Source: Anisodus tanguticus
Taxonomy: Eukaryota; Streptophyta; Magnoliopsida; Solanales; Solanaceae
Assembly (NCBI GenBank): GCA_034509755.1
Contig: CM067548.1
Coordinates: forward strand, 12,972,018 to 13,036,017
Reading direction: 5' to 3'
Length of the DNA: 64,000 nucleotides
Below, one piece after another: positions 8,921 to 21,100 of this stretch. Under the pieces are notes generated by a model that saw only the letters and a list, made by a program, of their open reading frames with translations, was not told the DNA's origin and made no database searches. Position numbers and translations under genes: made by a program. Each line of letters opens with the position of its first letter. Position 1 is the stretch's first letter.

Positions 8921-11900
8921 CTTAGCTGGCCAGTGGGACGGGTCGGCCTGGTCCCGCCCCGACACCGCCCCGATCCACCCCGACACTGCCCCGGTCCCAC
9001 CCGACCCCGACATTTAAAAAAAAAATTACGGTATCAGGACTTGTATCTAGACGGGACATGGTCCCTTCCAGGTCACAATCCCGTCCTAAAATCCCTCTTT
9101 GCACAAATAACGTTTCACCAACGACCATTTTATATTTTGGTTGTTGCGCAACGGTCATTTTTTCCCTCCCCCAACCCCTACCCCTTAATATTTATTTTTA
9201 ACCCATAAGTTATTATATTTACACTTTAACTCAATTTACCAACTATAAATACCTCATTTTCTCTCCATCTTTCTCACAAATCTTCCTACAAATCTCTCTA
9301 ATCTCTCAATTTATCTCTCTACAAGTCTACATTGTCTACTAAATATTGAATTTTATTTATTCATTTGGGAGTGAAGTTGGCAACTAGCTTGAGGATCTTC
9401 CATCGAGCAAAGTTTCAATTTTCAACCTATCGATTACATGTCGGCGTTTGGTATATTCGTTTCTTCATTAAATTATTATTGTCTGTTTATTTTATTTAGC
9501 GCACTTAATTTCATTTACTTTAATTATTTATTAGTATAATTATAATGGAAGAATTTAAACGTATGCTTACGGGTAACGGTCAGGCTTCTTCTAGTAGGGG
9601 CAATAATGGCAAGGTACTTCTTCTAGTCATCCTATTTCTAGACAGAATATTATTCCTACACAAGATAATTTTATTGATACTGAACATTTTCCTACAATAC
9701 CATTAGATTTAGACGACGAGCTATTTTCTGAAACTCAAGAAGACTTTAATTTAGACGATGATACACCCACTAATGTAGATGACAACACACCCACTAGTGC
9801 ACCTTCAACTGAAATGCCTCATATTCCCCTAGTATGAGACGAGGTCCACCAAAACGACCATTAAAATCAGATGCATGGACATTTTTTGATAGGGACGTAG
9901 AGAATCAAGTAGCTAGATGTAAAATTTGTAAAGATGTTTTAAAATTTAAAACTGGAAAAGGTCACAGTGGGACAGGGGTTTAATGAGACACATAGCAAGG
10001 CCTCATCCAGCTAGGTATGTCCAATACGAGGCTTCAAAACCAGGTGCGCAAACGCCCGCTCCATCGGGACAAGGTTCACATACTGTCTCGGATCAAGTAC
10101 AGGGTCAAATTAACCCCACAACAGGGGGAATTGTAGGCCCTAATTACAATAAACATATAGATATGGAAGTAATAGCAAAATTAGTTGTTATGGATGGTTT
10201 GTCTTTTTCATTTCCTTCATCTCCTGGTTTTATTCATTACATTAGATAAATTTATAATCCTGCTTTTAACAGTTTTCCTAGATCAACTGTTAAGAGAGAT
10301 GTATTTAAATTTGCACATGAATATCAACAGTATTTACGTTATTCATTATATCATTTTAATGGCAAAGTGGCGATCACTTCTGATATAGGCCGTAGTACTA
10401 ACGACCATGATTATTTAACGGTAACCTGTCATTGGATAGATTATAAATGGTCTATGCAAAAACGTATCTTAGCGTATAGATATATAGATGATAGGCACAT
10501 TGGTACTTTTATTGCAGAAAATATTTATCAAGTGTGCGATTATTACGGAATAATTGATAAAATTATGACTATTACATTAGATAACGCTTCTTCTAACAAT
10601 TACGCTATTACAATTTTAAAAAGTAGTTTAACTCCATCTTTTTCAGATCATTTTCATATAAAATGTGTGTGTCATATATATAACTTAATTGTAAAGGATG
10701 GTCTATCACTTTTTTAAGACATTCTTAGTAAAATACAATTTGCTATAAACTTTATTTTTAAAAATAATAGAATACAACGAAGAAAAAAATAAAAAAATTG
10801 TCACGATTGACAACTACCTTATAGAAAAATGCCAGAAGAAGTACCCACTATGTGAAATTCTTTATACGAGCAACTACTTGTTGCTTATGACTATAGAAAA
10901 CCTATAACTTTATTTTTTAACTCTCATAATCAAAATTCAGCTGATATGGTTGTAGATAGCGATTGGGAAAAAATTTCCAAATTTATTGTATTTCTAGAGA
11001 ATTTTTTTCAAGCAACAAAAGAATTTTCCGGTATATATTATCCTACTATTTCAACTATGTTATTTTGTATAGCTCTAATATTTTTACTGCTTAATGAATA
11101 TATGGATAAATCAGCTTATAAGGCAGCTATTAAAAAAATATTTTATTTCTATTCCCACTATTTATATTATTGGTGTTGTATTAAATCCGACTATTAAAAT
11201 AGACGGTACTAAATCACTTATTGAAACTATTTATGATTGTATAGCAGTACTACCACCTCCAAGTCCCAAAAATCCAAATCACCCACCACCTATTGAACAA
11301 ACTAAAGAAGAAGTATTGTCTTGCGTAGAAGACGAATGCAAAAAGTATATAGGTTTTACCAACAAGAAAGTGTTAGCAACCTACCGGCTTCCATACCATC
11401 TTCTTCTTCTTCAACACAACCTCACAAAAGACACGTTGTTTCTGCGGCTAGTATTGAAAGCCTCAGAAATAGAATGTGCGGCCGTAACGCTATTAACCAA
11501 ATTAACGAGTTTGATATTTTTGTTTTGCAGGGTTCTATACCGTACCAAGCAGTTCTTAATGAAGAAGGACGTGAAGACTTGCTGAAATACTGGAGGGGGA
11601 ATGAGAAGACCTTTCCAACACTTTCAATGATGGCCCAAGATTTTTTGAACATTCAAGCATCATCAACGGCGTCTGAAAGCGCTTTTTCTGCCGGCAAATA
11701 TCAAATAGGATAGCATAGACACTCATTAGGGTGAGACAGCTTGGATATTGCAGTATTATTCAGAGATTGGATATGAGCGGAGTGGAGAAGGTGCGTCAAC
11801 CGGAGATCAACGAAGAAGAAGACGAAAACTACAACGAAATCTTATCCGAAGGTGGTGGAAGCGACGTGGAGCAATTTTACCAACAAATATCAATTCCAAC

Positions 11901-12391
11901 CGAAGAACCACATGAAATTATAAAGAAACTAGAACATGTGTTTTTTCAAAATGTAATTTTTTAATTGCAATTTTACTATGTAATTTGCAACTTTTGAATA
12001 ACAACACAAAGTTGCAATTTTGACAATTGTATTTGTATTACAAAAAAATCATATGTTTATTAAATAATATAAGAGGCACAAAAACAGCATTGAGATATTT
12101 TTATTACACTATCTTATTCAATTATTGAGTTGTTTATATATATTATTTTTTAAATTAAGTGCAAAAAAAAAAATCCCGCCATGATCCGATCCCGATCTCG
12201 CCACTACCCGATTTCGACGGGACCGAGATCGGGACGAGACTTCAGCGAATCCCGCCTGTCCCGCCCTGACCCAATCCCGCCCCTCCCCCCATCCCACCAT
12301 GACCCGATCCCTCCCCTCCCCTGTCCCGCCCCGATCCGATCCCGCCAAACCCGCCCCGACTCGTCCCGACCTGGCCCGTTGGCCACCCCTA
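8921..12391 (+). mobile_element. Decayed hAT-superfamily DNA transposon upstream of OLA1
   Basis: The left end reads TTAGCTGGCCAGTGGGACGGG, and the right end in reverse complement reads TAGGGGTGGCCAACGGGCC, giving imperfect short terminal inverted repeats. Both termini carry dense repeats of CCCCGACCC/CCCGATCC type (8930-9015 and 12175-12375), as transposase-binding subterminal arrays do. A candidate imperfect 8-bp duplication is CTCGCAGC (8913-8920) and CTCACATC (12392-12399), six of eight matching. The interior holds a broken plus-strand transposase gene. Insertion lies about 40 bp upstream of the OLA1 TATA box. Confidence 0.85.
9545..11713 (+). pseudogene. hAT transposase (BED finger + RNase H-like core + hATC), broken
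   Basis: Fragments in order: an acidic N-terminus from MEEFKRMLTG; a BED zinc finger (CKICKDVLKF at about 9918, then a frameshift near 9978 before MRHIARPH); a RNase H-like core with TSDIGRS (about 10378) and ITLDNASSN (about 10570), which carry the first two catalytic aspartates in this superfamily; HIKCVCHIYNLIVKDG; and a C-terminal hATC dimerisation region (WRGNEKTFPTLSMMAQDFL, ASESAFS, about 11595-11695). Frameshifts and stops interrupt it at about 9610, 9978, 10250, 10717 and between 11200 and 11320. The domain order matches Ac-like/SLEEPER proteins. No functional product is possible from this copy. Confidence 0.85.
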
Positions 12392-12437
12392 CTCACATCC
12401 CAATTTTAGTTGGGCTTCACTTCATTATCTCCTAAAT

Positions 12438-12680
12438 ATTAACTTTTTGCGCGGCACTCGTCTTTAGTTTTTGCCCCTTAAATTGTTCATATTTAATTTT
12501 TGTCATTCACTTCAAAGAGTGATCGAAAATATTTTGAGATTTTGGTTCAAACTCCCGCGTAGTAAAAAAAATAATTAAAAATGCAAGATAAAGTTTGAAT
12601 TCGCAAGACAGAATTTACCTACAAACTCTACCTTATAAAGTAGAGTTTGCTTAAGGTAGTTTTGCGAATCCAAACTCATA
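12438..12680. mobile_element. Foldback MITE, right arm truncated
   Basis: The left arm (TTTTTGCCCCTTAAATTG .. GTTTGAATTCGCAAG) runs to a central hairpin CAAACTCTAC..GTAGAGTTTG at about 12622-12652. The right arm follows in reverse complement (TTTTGCGAATCCAAACT) and stops abruptly at RTE LINE sequence. The same family occurs complete at 60789-61142. It is non-coding. Confidence 0.6.
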
Positions 12681-14340
12681 TACCGGTCGCATCCCCACTA
12701 CTCCCTCAAGCCCCTTTGGCCATCAACCTCTCCTCCATCTCATTTGCACTAGCCATGGTCAAACCCCCCATTAGATTCTTAGACTGACATCCACAACCCT
12801 CGTCTTCTTCTCCATCTTGATCTCCAAATCCATCACCAAAAGTTTATGTCGGGTAGTAAGATACTCACTCGAAATAACTTTGCAGTCTTTACAAAGACTG
12901 TTGTCAACCTTCATAAGGAGAAAAAAGTCTATCTTAGTCTTAGCCATCGTACTACGGAAAGTCACCAAGTGCTCCTCCTTCTTTTGAAACCTCGAATTAG
13001 CTATCACCATCCTAAAAGTTTTAGCGAACTCCAAAAGTGAAATGCCTCCCTCGTTCCTGTCCCCCGAGGCCAAAGCCTTCATGCACGTCTTTATAACCCC
13101 CTCGAAAGTAACCCGATATGTCCATTGAAATCCCCTTCTATAAATAACCTCTCGGTGGGTGGTATACCTCCCACCACCTCATCAAATTCCTTCCAAAAGC
13201 GCGTCTTCTCCTCCTCATCCAAGCCCGCCTGCAGCGTGTAAGCACTAATAATGTTCATAGTGACACCTCCAACTACCAACTTAATCGCCATCATCTTGTC
13301 ATTGATCCTCCTAACCTCTACCACCTGATCCCTTAGCACGCTGTCTACCAAAATGCCAACCCCGTTCTTATACCTCGACCTACCCGAGAACCATAACTTA
13401 TAACCGTCCACATCCTTAGCCTTAGGTCCTACCCATTTGGTCTCCTGAACACAAACTATATTAATCCTCCTCTTCTTAAGAATCTTAACTAGTTCTATGG
13501 ACTTTCCCGTTAAAGTCCCAATGTTCCAAGACTCTATTCTCAACCTAGCATATCCCTTACCCCACTTACCCCCTAACTCTCGCCCCCGTCCCCGACTGAG
13601 AACATGACCCTAGTCTACCATCTATCACCAAAGCCACTGAAGCCAGAAGCCACTAACGAAGGAAAGTAAAAGCACCGAGATACATAGAGGCAGAACTACA
13701 ACTAAAAGCAGAGGCTGGACAAGAACTAAACTAGTAATAGCTACACAAGATCTACAAACATACGCTGAACATGAACGAAATCAGAGGCAAAAGCATAATC
13801 AAAGCACAATAATTAAAATATATACAACATGTGCTAATTAAGAATTAAAAGCAAGGGAGATCGAACAAAAATACACAACAGATGCAAGTTAGATAGCAAG
13901 TAGATAAAGGCCGCACAATAACTACTCAATATGGGTCGAACAAGAACAAAAATCAGATGCTATATAAGAAGTAAAAATGAGGGAAAGAGATGATAGCACC
14001 TGGATTGCGTCGTTGGGACCCTAGTCGGAGGGATTGTTTCACACCGAAATTGATTGTCGAGGTAAGGTACCGTCGGTAATCTGACTGGGCCATCGCTGCT
14101 AGAGGCTGGGTTAGCCATACCACACACCCACCCACATCGAGAAAGTGAGGAGAAAGAAAAAGAAGAAAGAAATGAAGAACGAGAAGAAGAGAGAGTAAGA
14201 GGGTCGTTGACCTACCTACTTGTGTGATGGATGCCGCCAAACGAACAATGGGAAAAAGGGTTAGGGAATTAGTCGTTACCGGTGAAACAAATATCTGCAC
14301 AAATATGATTTTTCCAGAAATTGAGACCGAAAAGAGAGTG
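12681..14340 (-). mobile_element. RTE-clade LINE, 5' part only
   Basis: The minus-strand sequence from about 14340 holds a non-coding leader, then an endonuclease-coding stretch from 13543 that runs to about 12690, ending in LMAKGA and a degenerate tail. Reverse transcriptase is absent. LINE copies usually lose their 5' end, so a copy keeping the 5' end but lacking the 3' end implies a later deletion or a break at the adjacent foldback MITE. The upstream limit at about 14340 is approximate. Confidence 0.7.
12690..13543 (-). pseudogene. RTE endonuclease (EEP fold), frameshifted
   Basis: The start is MRIESWNIGTLTGKS. Catalytic motifs seen are QETKW (metal-binding E), an internal NIISAYTLQAG, and GDFNGHIG (D and N). 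A frameshift/deletion at about 13082-13091 precedes GDRNEGGISLLEFAK, which continues to LVTFRSTMAKTKIDFFLL and HKLLVMDL, where the family has its final catalytic histidine region. In RTE elements this domain nicks target DNA. The break in frame and the missing reverse transcriptase make it non-functional. Confidence 0.85.
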
Positions 14341-14785
14341 GTGGCAACTTTTGTTAAAGATTTAGGTTATGATGAAACGTGAATTAGAGGAGAAATCGGG
14401 GTTTAATCTTGTGGTATCACAATTATTTGTCGACTATTATTTTAGGTGGCGGCTATATATTGTAAGAATCCCAAAATCTAATTGGATGACCAGCTTGTTC
14501 CTCTTATTCAAGTTATATTCAGTTTTTTAATATTATATAACTTATAGATATTAGTAAATTTCATATAAAAGTATTGTTACTCCTCATCCGTAGTGTATTG
14601 TGTATCTATTGTACAACAATTGAAACATAATGTTCAAAACAAATCTACATTAAAACCACGAGAAGATTCACTAGTAGCATTCAATCAACCTTTTTAGTAC
14701 CATCCATATGATTGGGAATAGAAGAAAATGGTTAACGATTCAGCCTATCAAAATCATGAAATAAATAATTTCAGCAGCGCTTCAT
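14341..14785. other. Unassigned AT-rich stretch
   Basis: About 445 bp between the RTE leader and the internal piece of element B. No open frame, inverted repeat or homology to other parts of the window was recognised. Confidence 0.5.
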
Positions 14786-15465
14786 AATTCAGACTTAAAA
14801 CATGTGAAGATTTTTCTATAGTCATCGTTACTTACACTTTCTTTTAGCACCCATAGGCATCACTGTAAACTCACAAGAATCTGGATACACTGAAAATTGG
14901 AAATGTGATAACTGTATAACTGAACGCTGTTGTACTGAATAATCATAACCCTGCTAACTGAAACATTGTATAACTGGTAAGTGAGGTTAACTGATAACCA
15001 TTAATCATGGTAACTACTTTTGCACTTTCTGATGACGGTTATGCTCTAGTTTGTAGTAACTATACATTTTGTTCCACTTTCAATACTATATCAAGTCTCA
15101 TCTGTTACCAACATGTACTTTATAATTATACCCCAATGGGAAATCATCCTCACTAGGACATTAAATTTCCTGCTTGTCATTTGCGCATTCGATACATCGG
15201 GAATTCAATAGACGAGAAGGTTACCTACTGCTCTAAACTTTATGGCATGAGTTAGAAAAGTTCCTGAAGGCATAACTCTAATTGTACGATCTAGAGTATG
15301 AAAGAAGTGAGACAATCCTAAATGTTTTAGTAGTTAACTATTTATATATGTATGTGGGGGGGGGGGGGGGGGGGGGGCGCACACACATATAAAGGAAACT
15401 CCACTAGACACGATTTCATAGACTCCATAAGACACTTGAACTTAGAGCTCTTATACAAAGCGTTA
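14786..15465 (-). mobile_element. Element B family: second copy of 5' internal region with PBS
   Basis: This segment is collinear with 57246-57908 over its whole length, with scattered substitutions and small indels. At its right end the minus strand reads a PBS-like GTATAAGAGCTC (about 15446-15458), matching the PBS at 57891-57903. It therefore represents internal sequence directly downstream of an LTR on the minus strand. That LTR is the one at 26101-28296, now separated by element C. Confidence 0.75.
15356..15377. repeat. G22 homopolymer
   Basis: Twenty-two consecutive G bases, followed by CGCACACACA. The homologous position near 57820 has only four G. Confidence 0.85.
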
Positions 15466-17192
15466 TGTTACACCCCATATTTTTCGCGTCGTTCGTCTTG
15501 TGAGTAAACAAATATAAGCTCATGGAAGTTATGAAACTTCTATAAGGCTAAGGAAGGTGTTAAAAAAGCGTTACACATGTGCCATAAGGTTTTGGGGTTA
15601 AGCGGATCGAAGGAAACAAGTTCATCAAAAAAGAACATATTCCCCAGATTCGGAGACAAGGGGCGGAATGACCTATCGATCTACTTACTGCAACCTAGGA
15701 AGAAAAAAGTAGTCTAGGCATTCCATGTTGATCTGATCTCCCTTATGCCTAGGACGTTGTCTAGGCCAAGAGCCATAGTTAGTTCCTGTTTCTGCTTGTT
15801 TCTTCCTCGTTGTTGATACGTCAGTATTGTGGTGCATTTTCATGAACTGTGAATGGGAAAAGCTTCCACCGTGAAATGGTTCCAATGGCTGAGATTTGGA
15901 GGGGTGATTTCACGGTCCCATTTCACGGATTGTGAAATATTTAACGGTTCGTGAATTAGACCATGAAAGTGATGGGGTGGCCGACTTAACTCGGTTTATA
16001 TTCATAGGGAGGCTCATTTTTTGTCATTTTAGACCAATGATTGTTCCTAATCTCTCTCAAGACCTCCCAAACCCTTCTCTAAGTTCCTAAAGTGAATTCA
16101 AGGTGATTACATCATAATCCAATATTAAAAGCTAGATTGAGTGAAGAATGACACTTGTATGGAGTTGCTATGTAATTAAGGGTTGTTCCAGGTGATAAGA
16201 GGCCTTGTTTAAGGTTGTACTTGCTGTCTAAGGTAATATTACCACTCCCTTTATTACGCTTGAGATTATTCATGTATTGGTTAATTTGTTGGATGAAGAA
16301 TCTAAAAATTAGCACCTTAAATAGTTTGAAGTGTTGTTGCTCTTTTATTGGACTATTTGGAGGTTGAATATATGACTTGTTATAGCTAAAAATAATGTAT
16401 AGTAACTTGGTTATGTTGTGGTTGTTGTTTTTATGTTTGTCTATGCGTTGGTTAGGAAGATGATGCTACAAGTTAGAAGGAAAGTAGCCAAATCGCACTT
16501 GCAAGTTGTTCTTGTCATTATAACTATTCTTGGGCTATTTGGTTGAGTGTTAAGCTTGGTGTTAAGTGTTGAAACTTGTTTGTAGTTGATAATGAGAAAA
16601 GGAAGTTAAAAGGAACCAAAGGTGTTATCTTGATTTTGAATTTCTATTGATAGAGGACTTGGAGTTCTAATAACATTAAGTGTTTGAAGAAATGTCATAA
16701 TAAATCGAATCTTAGTTTATCAACCCAATATTGACCCAAACCATTTATGTTATGTATATTATCATTTGTAAAGCATTCGGGGAATCGTGGACTATTGTTG
16801 GCCAGGCGACAAAGGTAAGTAAGGCTTACCCTTTCTTCTTTTGGCATGATCATAATAAAAACAACAAATAATAAAACGTCCCTTCAAAAAAGGACTTTAT
16901 TCTTTATCATTGAAGATATGCTTGTTCTTCATTCTATCGAGATGTTATGAACATTATCTGTCCCTTGTCGGGAGTAATTTTCTGTATCTTATATTATCTC
17001 TGATTATGTGATGTTTTGTTATGCTTGAGCTTTTTTGCCACCACAGGTTGTATGTTCTGATTGTTTTATGAGAGTTACTCTGAGTCCTTGTTAGCCCAAC
17101 TACATGTATATCTAAAATACATGTGAGATGTTGTACGCTCGGGCCATTAGGGTACCAGGTGCTGGCCACACCCCCAAGATTGGGGTGTGACA
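15466..17192 (+). repeat. 5' LTR of element C (internally deleted)
   Basis: It starts TGTTACACCCCATATTTTTC and ends GGGTGTGACA. It matches the 3' LTR along most of its length, but lacks about 770 bp present at roughly 23095-23870 of the 3' copy. The junction is near 17030, between GATGTTTTGTTATGC and GGTTGTATGTTCTG. Confidence 0.85.
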
Positions 17193-17196
17193 AACT

Positions 17197-17212
17197 TGGT
17201 ATCAGAGCAGGT
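17197..17212 (+). other. PBS of element C
   Basis: TGGTATCAGAGCAGG follows the LTR end after a short spacer. It matches the standard plant chromovirus primer site for initiator-Met tRNA. Confidence 0.85.
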
Positions 17213-17400
17213 CTTTTCTAGGGATATTTATAAGCCGTGTATAGTAGAGTCTTGTTTATGGGCGTGCTGCGCGCCACATTTATAAACAGAAGGCTATTGA
17301 ACATGTATGATGGTTATCTTCCTTGCATGTTCTAGATTGTGTGATAGAGCTGAGTTGTAGGGAATCAAGTCTAACGTATGCCTTGATGTAAGTTGTGCAC

Positions 17401-18135
17401 AAATGATTTCATCAAGGAAAGCTACAGTTAGTAGGAACGTTAAGGAAGGATTGGGAGAAGCTATGCGGCGTATGTCCTCCATTGAGACAAACCCATCTGA
17501 GGGCCGCAGCGAGGAGGTTATGATATGTACGCCCTTTATCAAGACTAGTCCATCTGAGGCCAGAGTGAGTCATTTCCACATGTGGCACCGATTCCACCAC
17601 TACTAGAGGAGTTGAGGGAAGCTCCAACATCATTAGTACTACCAGTTACACAACTAGTTCCGTCTGATTGGGATGAGAGCGAAACAGTACAAGTATTGAC
17701 GCAGTTGATTGCTTCACAGGCTTGGCGTTATCGAGGGCCCTAGATGGTGACAGGACCCTCAAAGTGTTAAGGAATTCATAGCCTAAGTAGTCCAATGTGC
17801 TAGAGCCGTTTATATTTTTTTGGAAATGATTTAGATGAAGTAATGAGATGGACCAGGAGGACTAGGATAGTTGAGGATTCCAGAGGACGGTCAGGTGGTA
17901 GTATGTTACAATAGACTGGGTGGTGCAGTGACTTGTGCGTGATCAAAGTTCTCAAGTAGGACCAAGGCTAAATTTCCAGATGTTAGTATGTCAGGTTTAT
18001 GTTAGTACGAAAGAGTGGAGCCACCCCGACCATTGTATCATCAGTGCGATCAGGCGCATGTCGACCAATGTCGTGTAAGAATGGAAATTTGTTTTGGTAT
18101 GGCAACTAGGGCCAGAAGATACAGGCGTGTCCGAT
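17401..18135 (+). pseudogene. Chromovirus gag remnant of element C
   Basis: Scattered frames keep the gag order seen in Tekay-like elements: LREAPTSLVLPVTQLVPSD (about 17612), then QVLTQLIASQAWRYRGP (about 17690), and a degenerate zinc-knuckle stretch CFGMATRARRYRR (about 18090) in which the CCHC ligands are largely lost. Many stops and frameshifts intervene. Gag would form the virus-like particle. Identification rests on short motifs. Confidence 0.5.
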
Positions 18136-21100
18136 ACTTAGGCATGAAGATCAGGAGAGGAATAAAGATGAAGTGTAGAGCTCTAGTGCAATGTGAGCTT
18201 TTCTTCTGAGTACAGATATCCTGATTATAGAATCTGAGTTTTGTCATATTAACGAGAACTTAAGGAATTTCAATGGAATTAAGATACAAGTATAAAGTAA
18301 GAATCAATGTAAAGCTCTTATAACCGAACGATAATAATGTCCATACTTATTCCTTGTTGAGTCGATGTGATATATACCTTTATTAATGTTTCAATGGATG
18401 TACGACCTAGTTTCTTCATTATGACGCTTACGTTAGCTAGTAAACTGTTGGCCGAAGGTGCAGGAAAGTTTAAGTGGATAGTTCCTGGTCCTTATGGGTA
18501 GGCTGTAGCATATGTTGATGTATGGAAGGTAAGTAGTAAGATCAGGATTGAAAGGTATTATTAAGGAAGATTTACAACTACGGGGTTAGTAAGTAAGGTA
18601 ATCTCAAACAGTTGATGACTAAGACTAACTAGAGTAAAGAAAGTTAGAAAACTAGAAAGTGTTTAGCCGAGACACTTCGAAAAAAATAAGGGGCGAAGGA
18701 TCATGAAGGGATTGATATGAAATCCAGTACGGCAATAAGTATAAGATGGGGAATTCACTAGAAGACATAAGTTAACATATGGAGGCGCGATAGGATTCGT
18801 AAGCAAAGAAGGATATAAGAGGAGTGAACCTTGAAAGTTATGAAGTAGTACATGTCACATTTTTATCAAAAGTGAACTAATAAATGTGAATGGGGGCTAT
18901 CAGAAGGTCAATTTAACTATGTAATTGATAAATGATGATATCGGAAGATAACTTTGGATAGATATGAGTCAAGGCACTGATTAGGGAGCTGAACGGTTCC
19001 CACGTTAGTTAGCATTATAGTAAATAAATGAATGAATGAGTAAAAGGAAGAGAATGATTGATGAAAGCAAGTTATGGAAAACTCTTTGACGAGCTGAGTG
19101 AACTAAAGTGAAGTTAGCCGAAAGAAGATATGATAGCAAGAGTGTATGATTCTCCATGAAAATAAGTTTCTTAAAATCCTCTCAGATTAAGTAAGGTTAT
19201 TCTAAGATCAACTATACATTGTTAGGATATGACAAAGGAATGATGGAAGGACAAACAGAGTTCAACCATAAAGAGTTGAGTTATTTCCCTAAGGGGGAAG
19301 ATGGGGTGGTAAGTACCAAGTTAGGAGTGTACATTTGCTCAAGTAACGAAACTGATAGGAGGATTGTGGCAAACAGAAATAGAAGCAGTTTCAAAATAAC
19401 TCGTGGATGCAATTGATATAGCGATGGGATAACAATGACCTATAACCTGAAGACGAACCTAGTTGGACACTTTGTACATGAGTATGTTAATCCAAATGAG
19501 GCATCAAAGTGGAAGTCTAATTTCAAAAGAAATTGGTTAAGATTGAGATGCGAAGAAAGATCTGAGCAAACAGGAATTGGATAATATAAGTACTACTGCA
19601 ATTGAAACTAAATATAGATCTTAAAGGAATATTCGTAAGGGAATAGCCAATCCAAACTAGTCTTATCGCTATGAAGTTGAAGCCTTGAAGAATAACCAAG
19701 ATGGCAGTGATGATAGAGGAGCTAGTATAGTATTCTAGGAAAGCTTAAAGAAAAGAAACCATCAAATGGAAATAATAAAGTTAACATAGAGTGTAAGATT
19801 TGGGATTGCTGATAATAAAAGGATAGAAGTAGCAAGAGTTAGTATAAGGACAGGGGTTAAAAGATGACGTCCAAAATTTCATGTACACAAAATCTAACCT
19901 ATGCGGAGATCTGAATCTTCCAGAGGAAATCCATTCGGCCCTTTTCGCAAATGACTTATAATGAGCAAGCCCAAAGAGAAAAATGAATTACTAGAAACTA
20001 TTTGCTAGTTAGCAAATTTAGGGATCCGCTTGATAAACTTAGAGGACAAGGGTATAGTACCCCAGAACATACAGGGCCGCCTTACGTAATCAAGAAGAAA
20101 GGAATGTCGACATGAAGATTCCATAATGAAGGAGTGTTCAACAAGAGGAGAACAACAGTTTTGAGTCCGATAAATGAGTATCAGAGGATAGCAAGTGCAG
20201 CAAGGATTACGAACCAAACATATGACAGAGATATATTTTCCACCATATTCCATTCATGTCAGAACATCAAAGATACACCATGGTGTCAAAGAGTTGCATT
20301 GGAAGAAATATATGAAGAGGAAAATTGTTGGACGCGTCACATAATATTGTAGATGCAAACCGATCAAGATACAAATGTTAGGGACTCAATGGATTGGTAC
20401 GGAATATCGTAAGCACGATATGGAGATGAATATGACTAAAAATTAAAATCGTTATGAAACGTGACAAGTTTGACCTTACAACTGACGACTATGATAGCTC
20501 AACCAAAATTAATCTACTTTTACTGGACAATTTTACCAAGGGTTGCCTGAAGTTATAAAGTATGGGAGGTAGTATGGACATAGAATATTTGTACCTTAAT
20601 TACATTTGTTATAGGTGCCCAGCTATACAAAACTTCTACAAGACCTCTTAAGAAACCTTGAATATGTAAGTTATTTCTAGTACAACTATTCAGACAGATG
20701 ACTAAGTGAGTTGTACAAATTGGACGATCAAAATACATTGAAAGTAAAGGCCCAGACTTCACAAAAAATGGGAAAGTTAATTACCACCTTTGGAGTTAGC
20801 TCACAATGATACCTATCATAATAATTATACATGTAGGGGGATCATGAGGATCACAGAACAAATCTTAATAAAGCATAATGTGGAAAGAAGTGTAGACTCT
20901 TAATGAGATAGCTTGAAAGACAGGATCCAACTTGATCAATATAACGACTTACAAGAGTGTCGGCACTATTCAAGAATGGTTATATTTAAGCACTATGACT
21001 CGGACACCAACACACGATGACAAGACTTAAGAAAAATCTTGAGTAATATCTGACACATGAAGGGCATAATGCAAATAAATAGATGAGAAATGAAAACATA

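Noticed and set aside
8735..9208. 157-codon plus-strand open frame across the OLA1 start and hAT end
   Set aside because: It is antisense to OLA1 exon 1 and then runs through the hAT subterminal repeats; proline/arginine runs come from the CCCCGACCC words.
12118..12435. Arginine/glycine-rich open frames on both strands
   Set aside because: They are translations of the hAT subterminal repeat array, open on both strands because of GC-rich simple sequence.
14262..14275. TTAGGG-like telomeric motif
   Set aside because: A single GGGTTAGGG occurrence in LINE leader; there is no array and plants use TTTAGGG.
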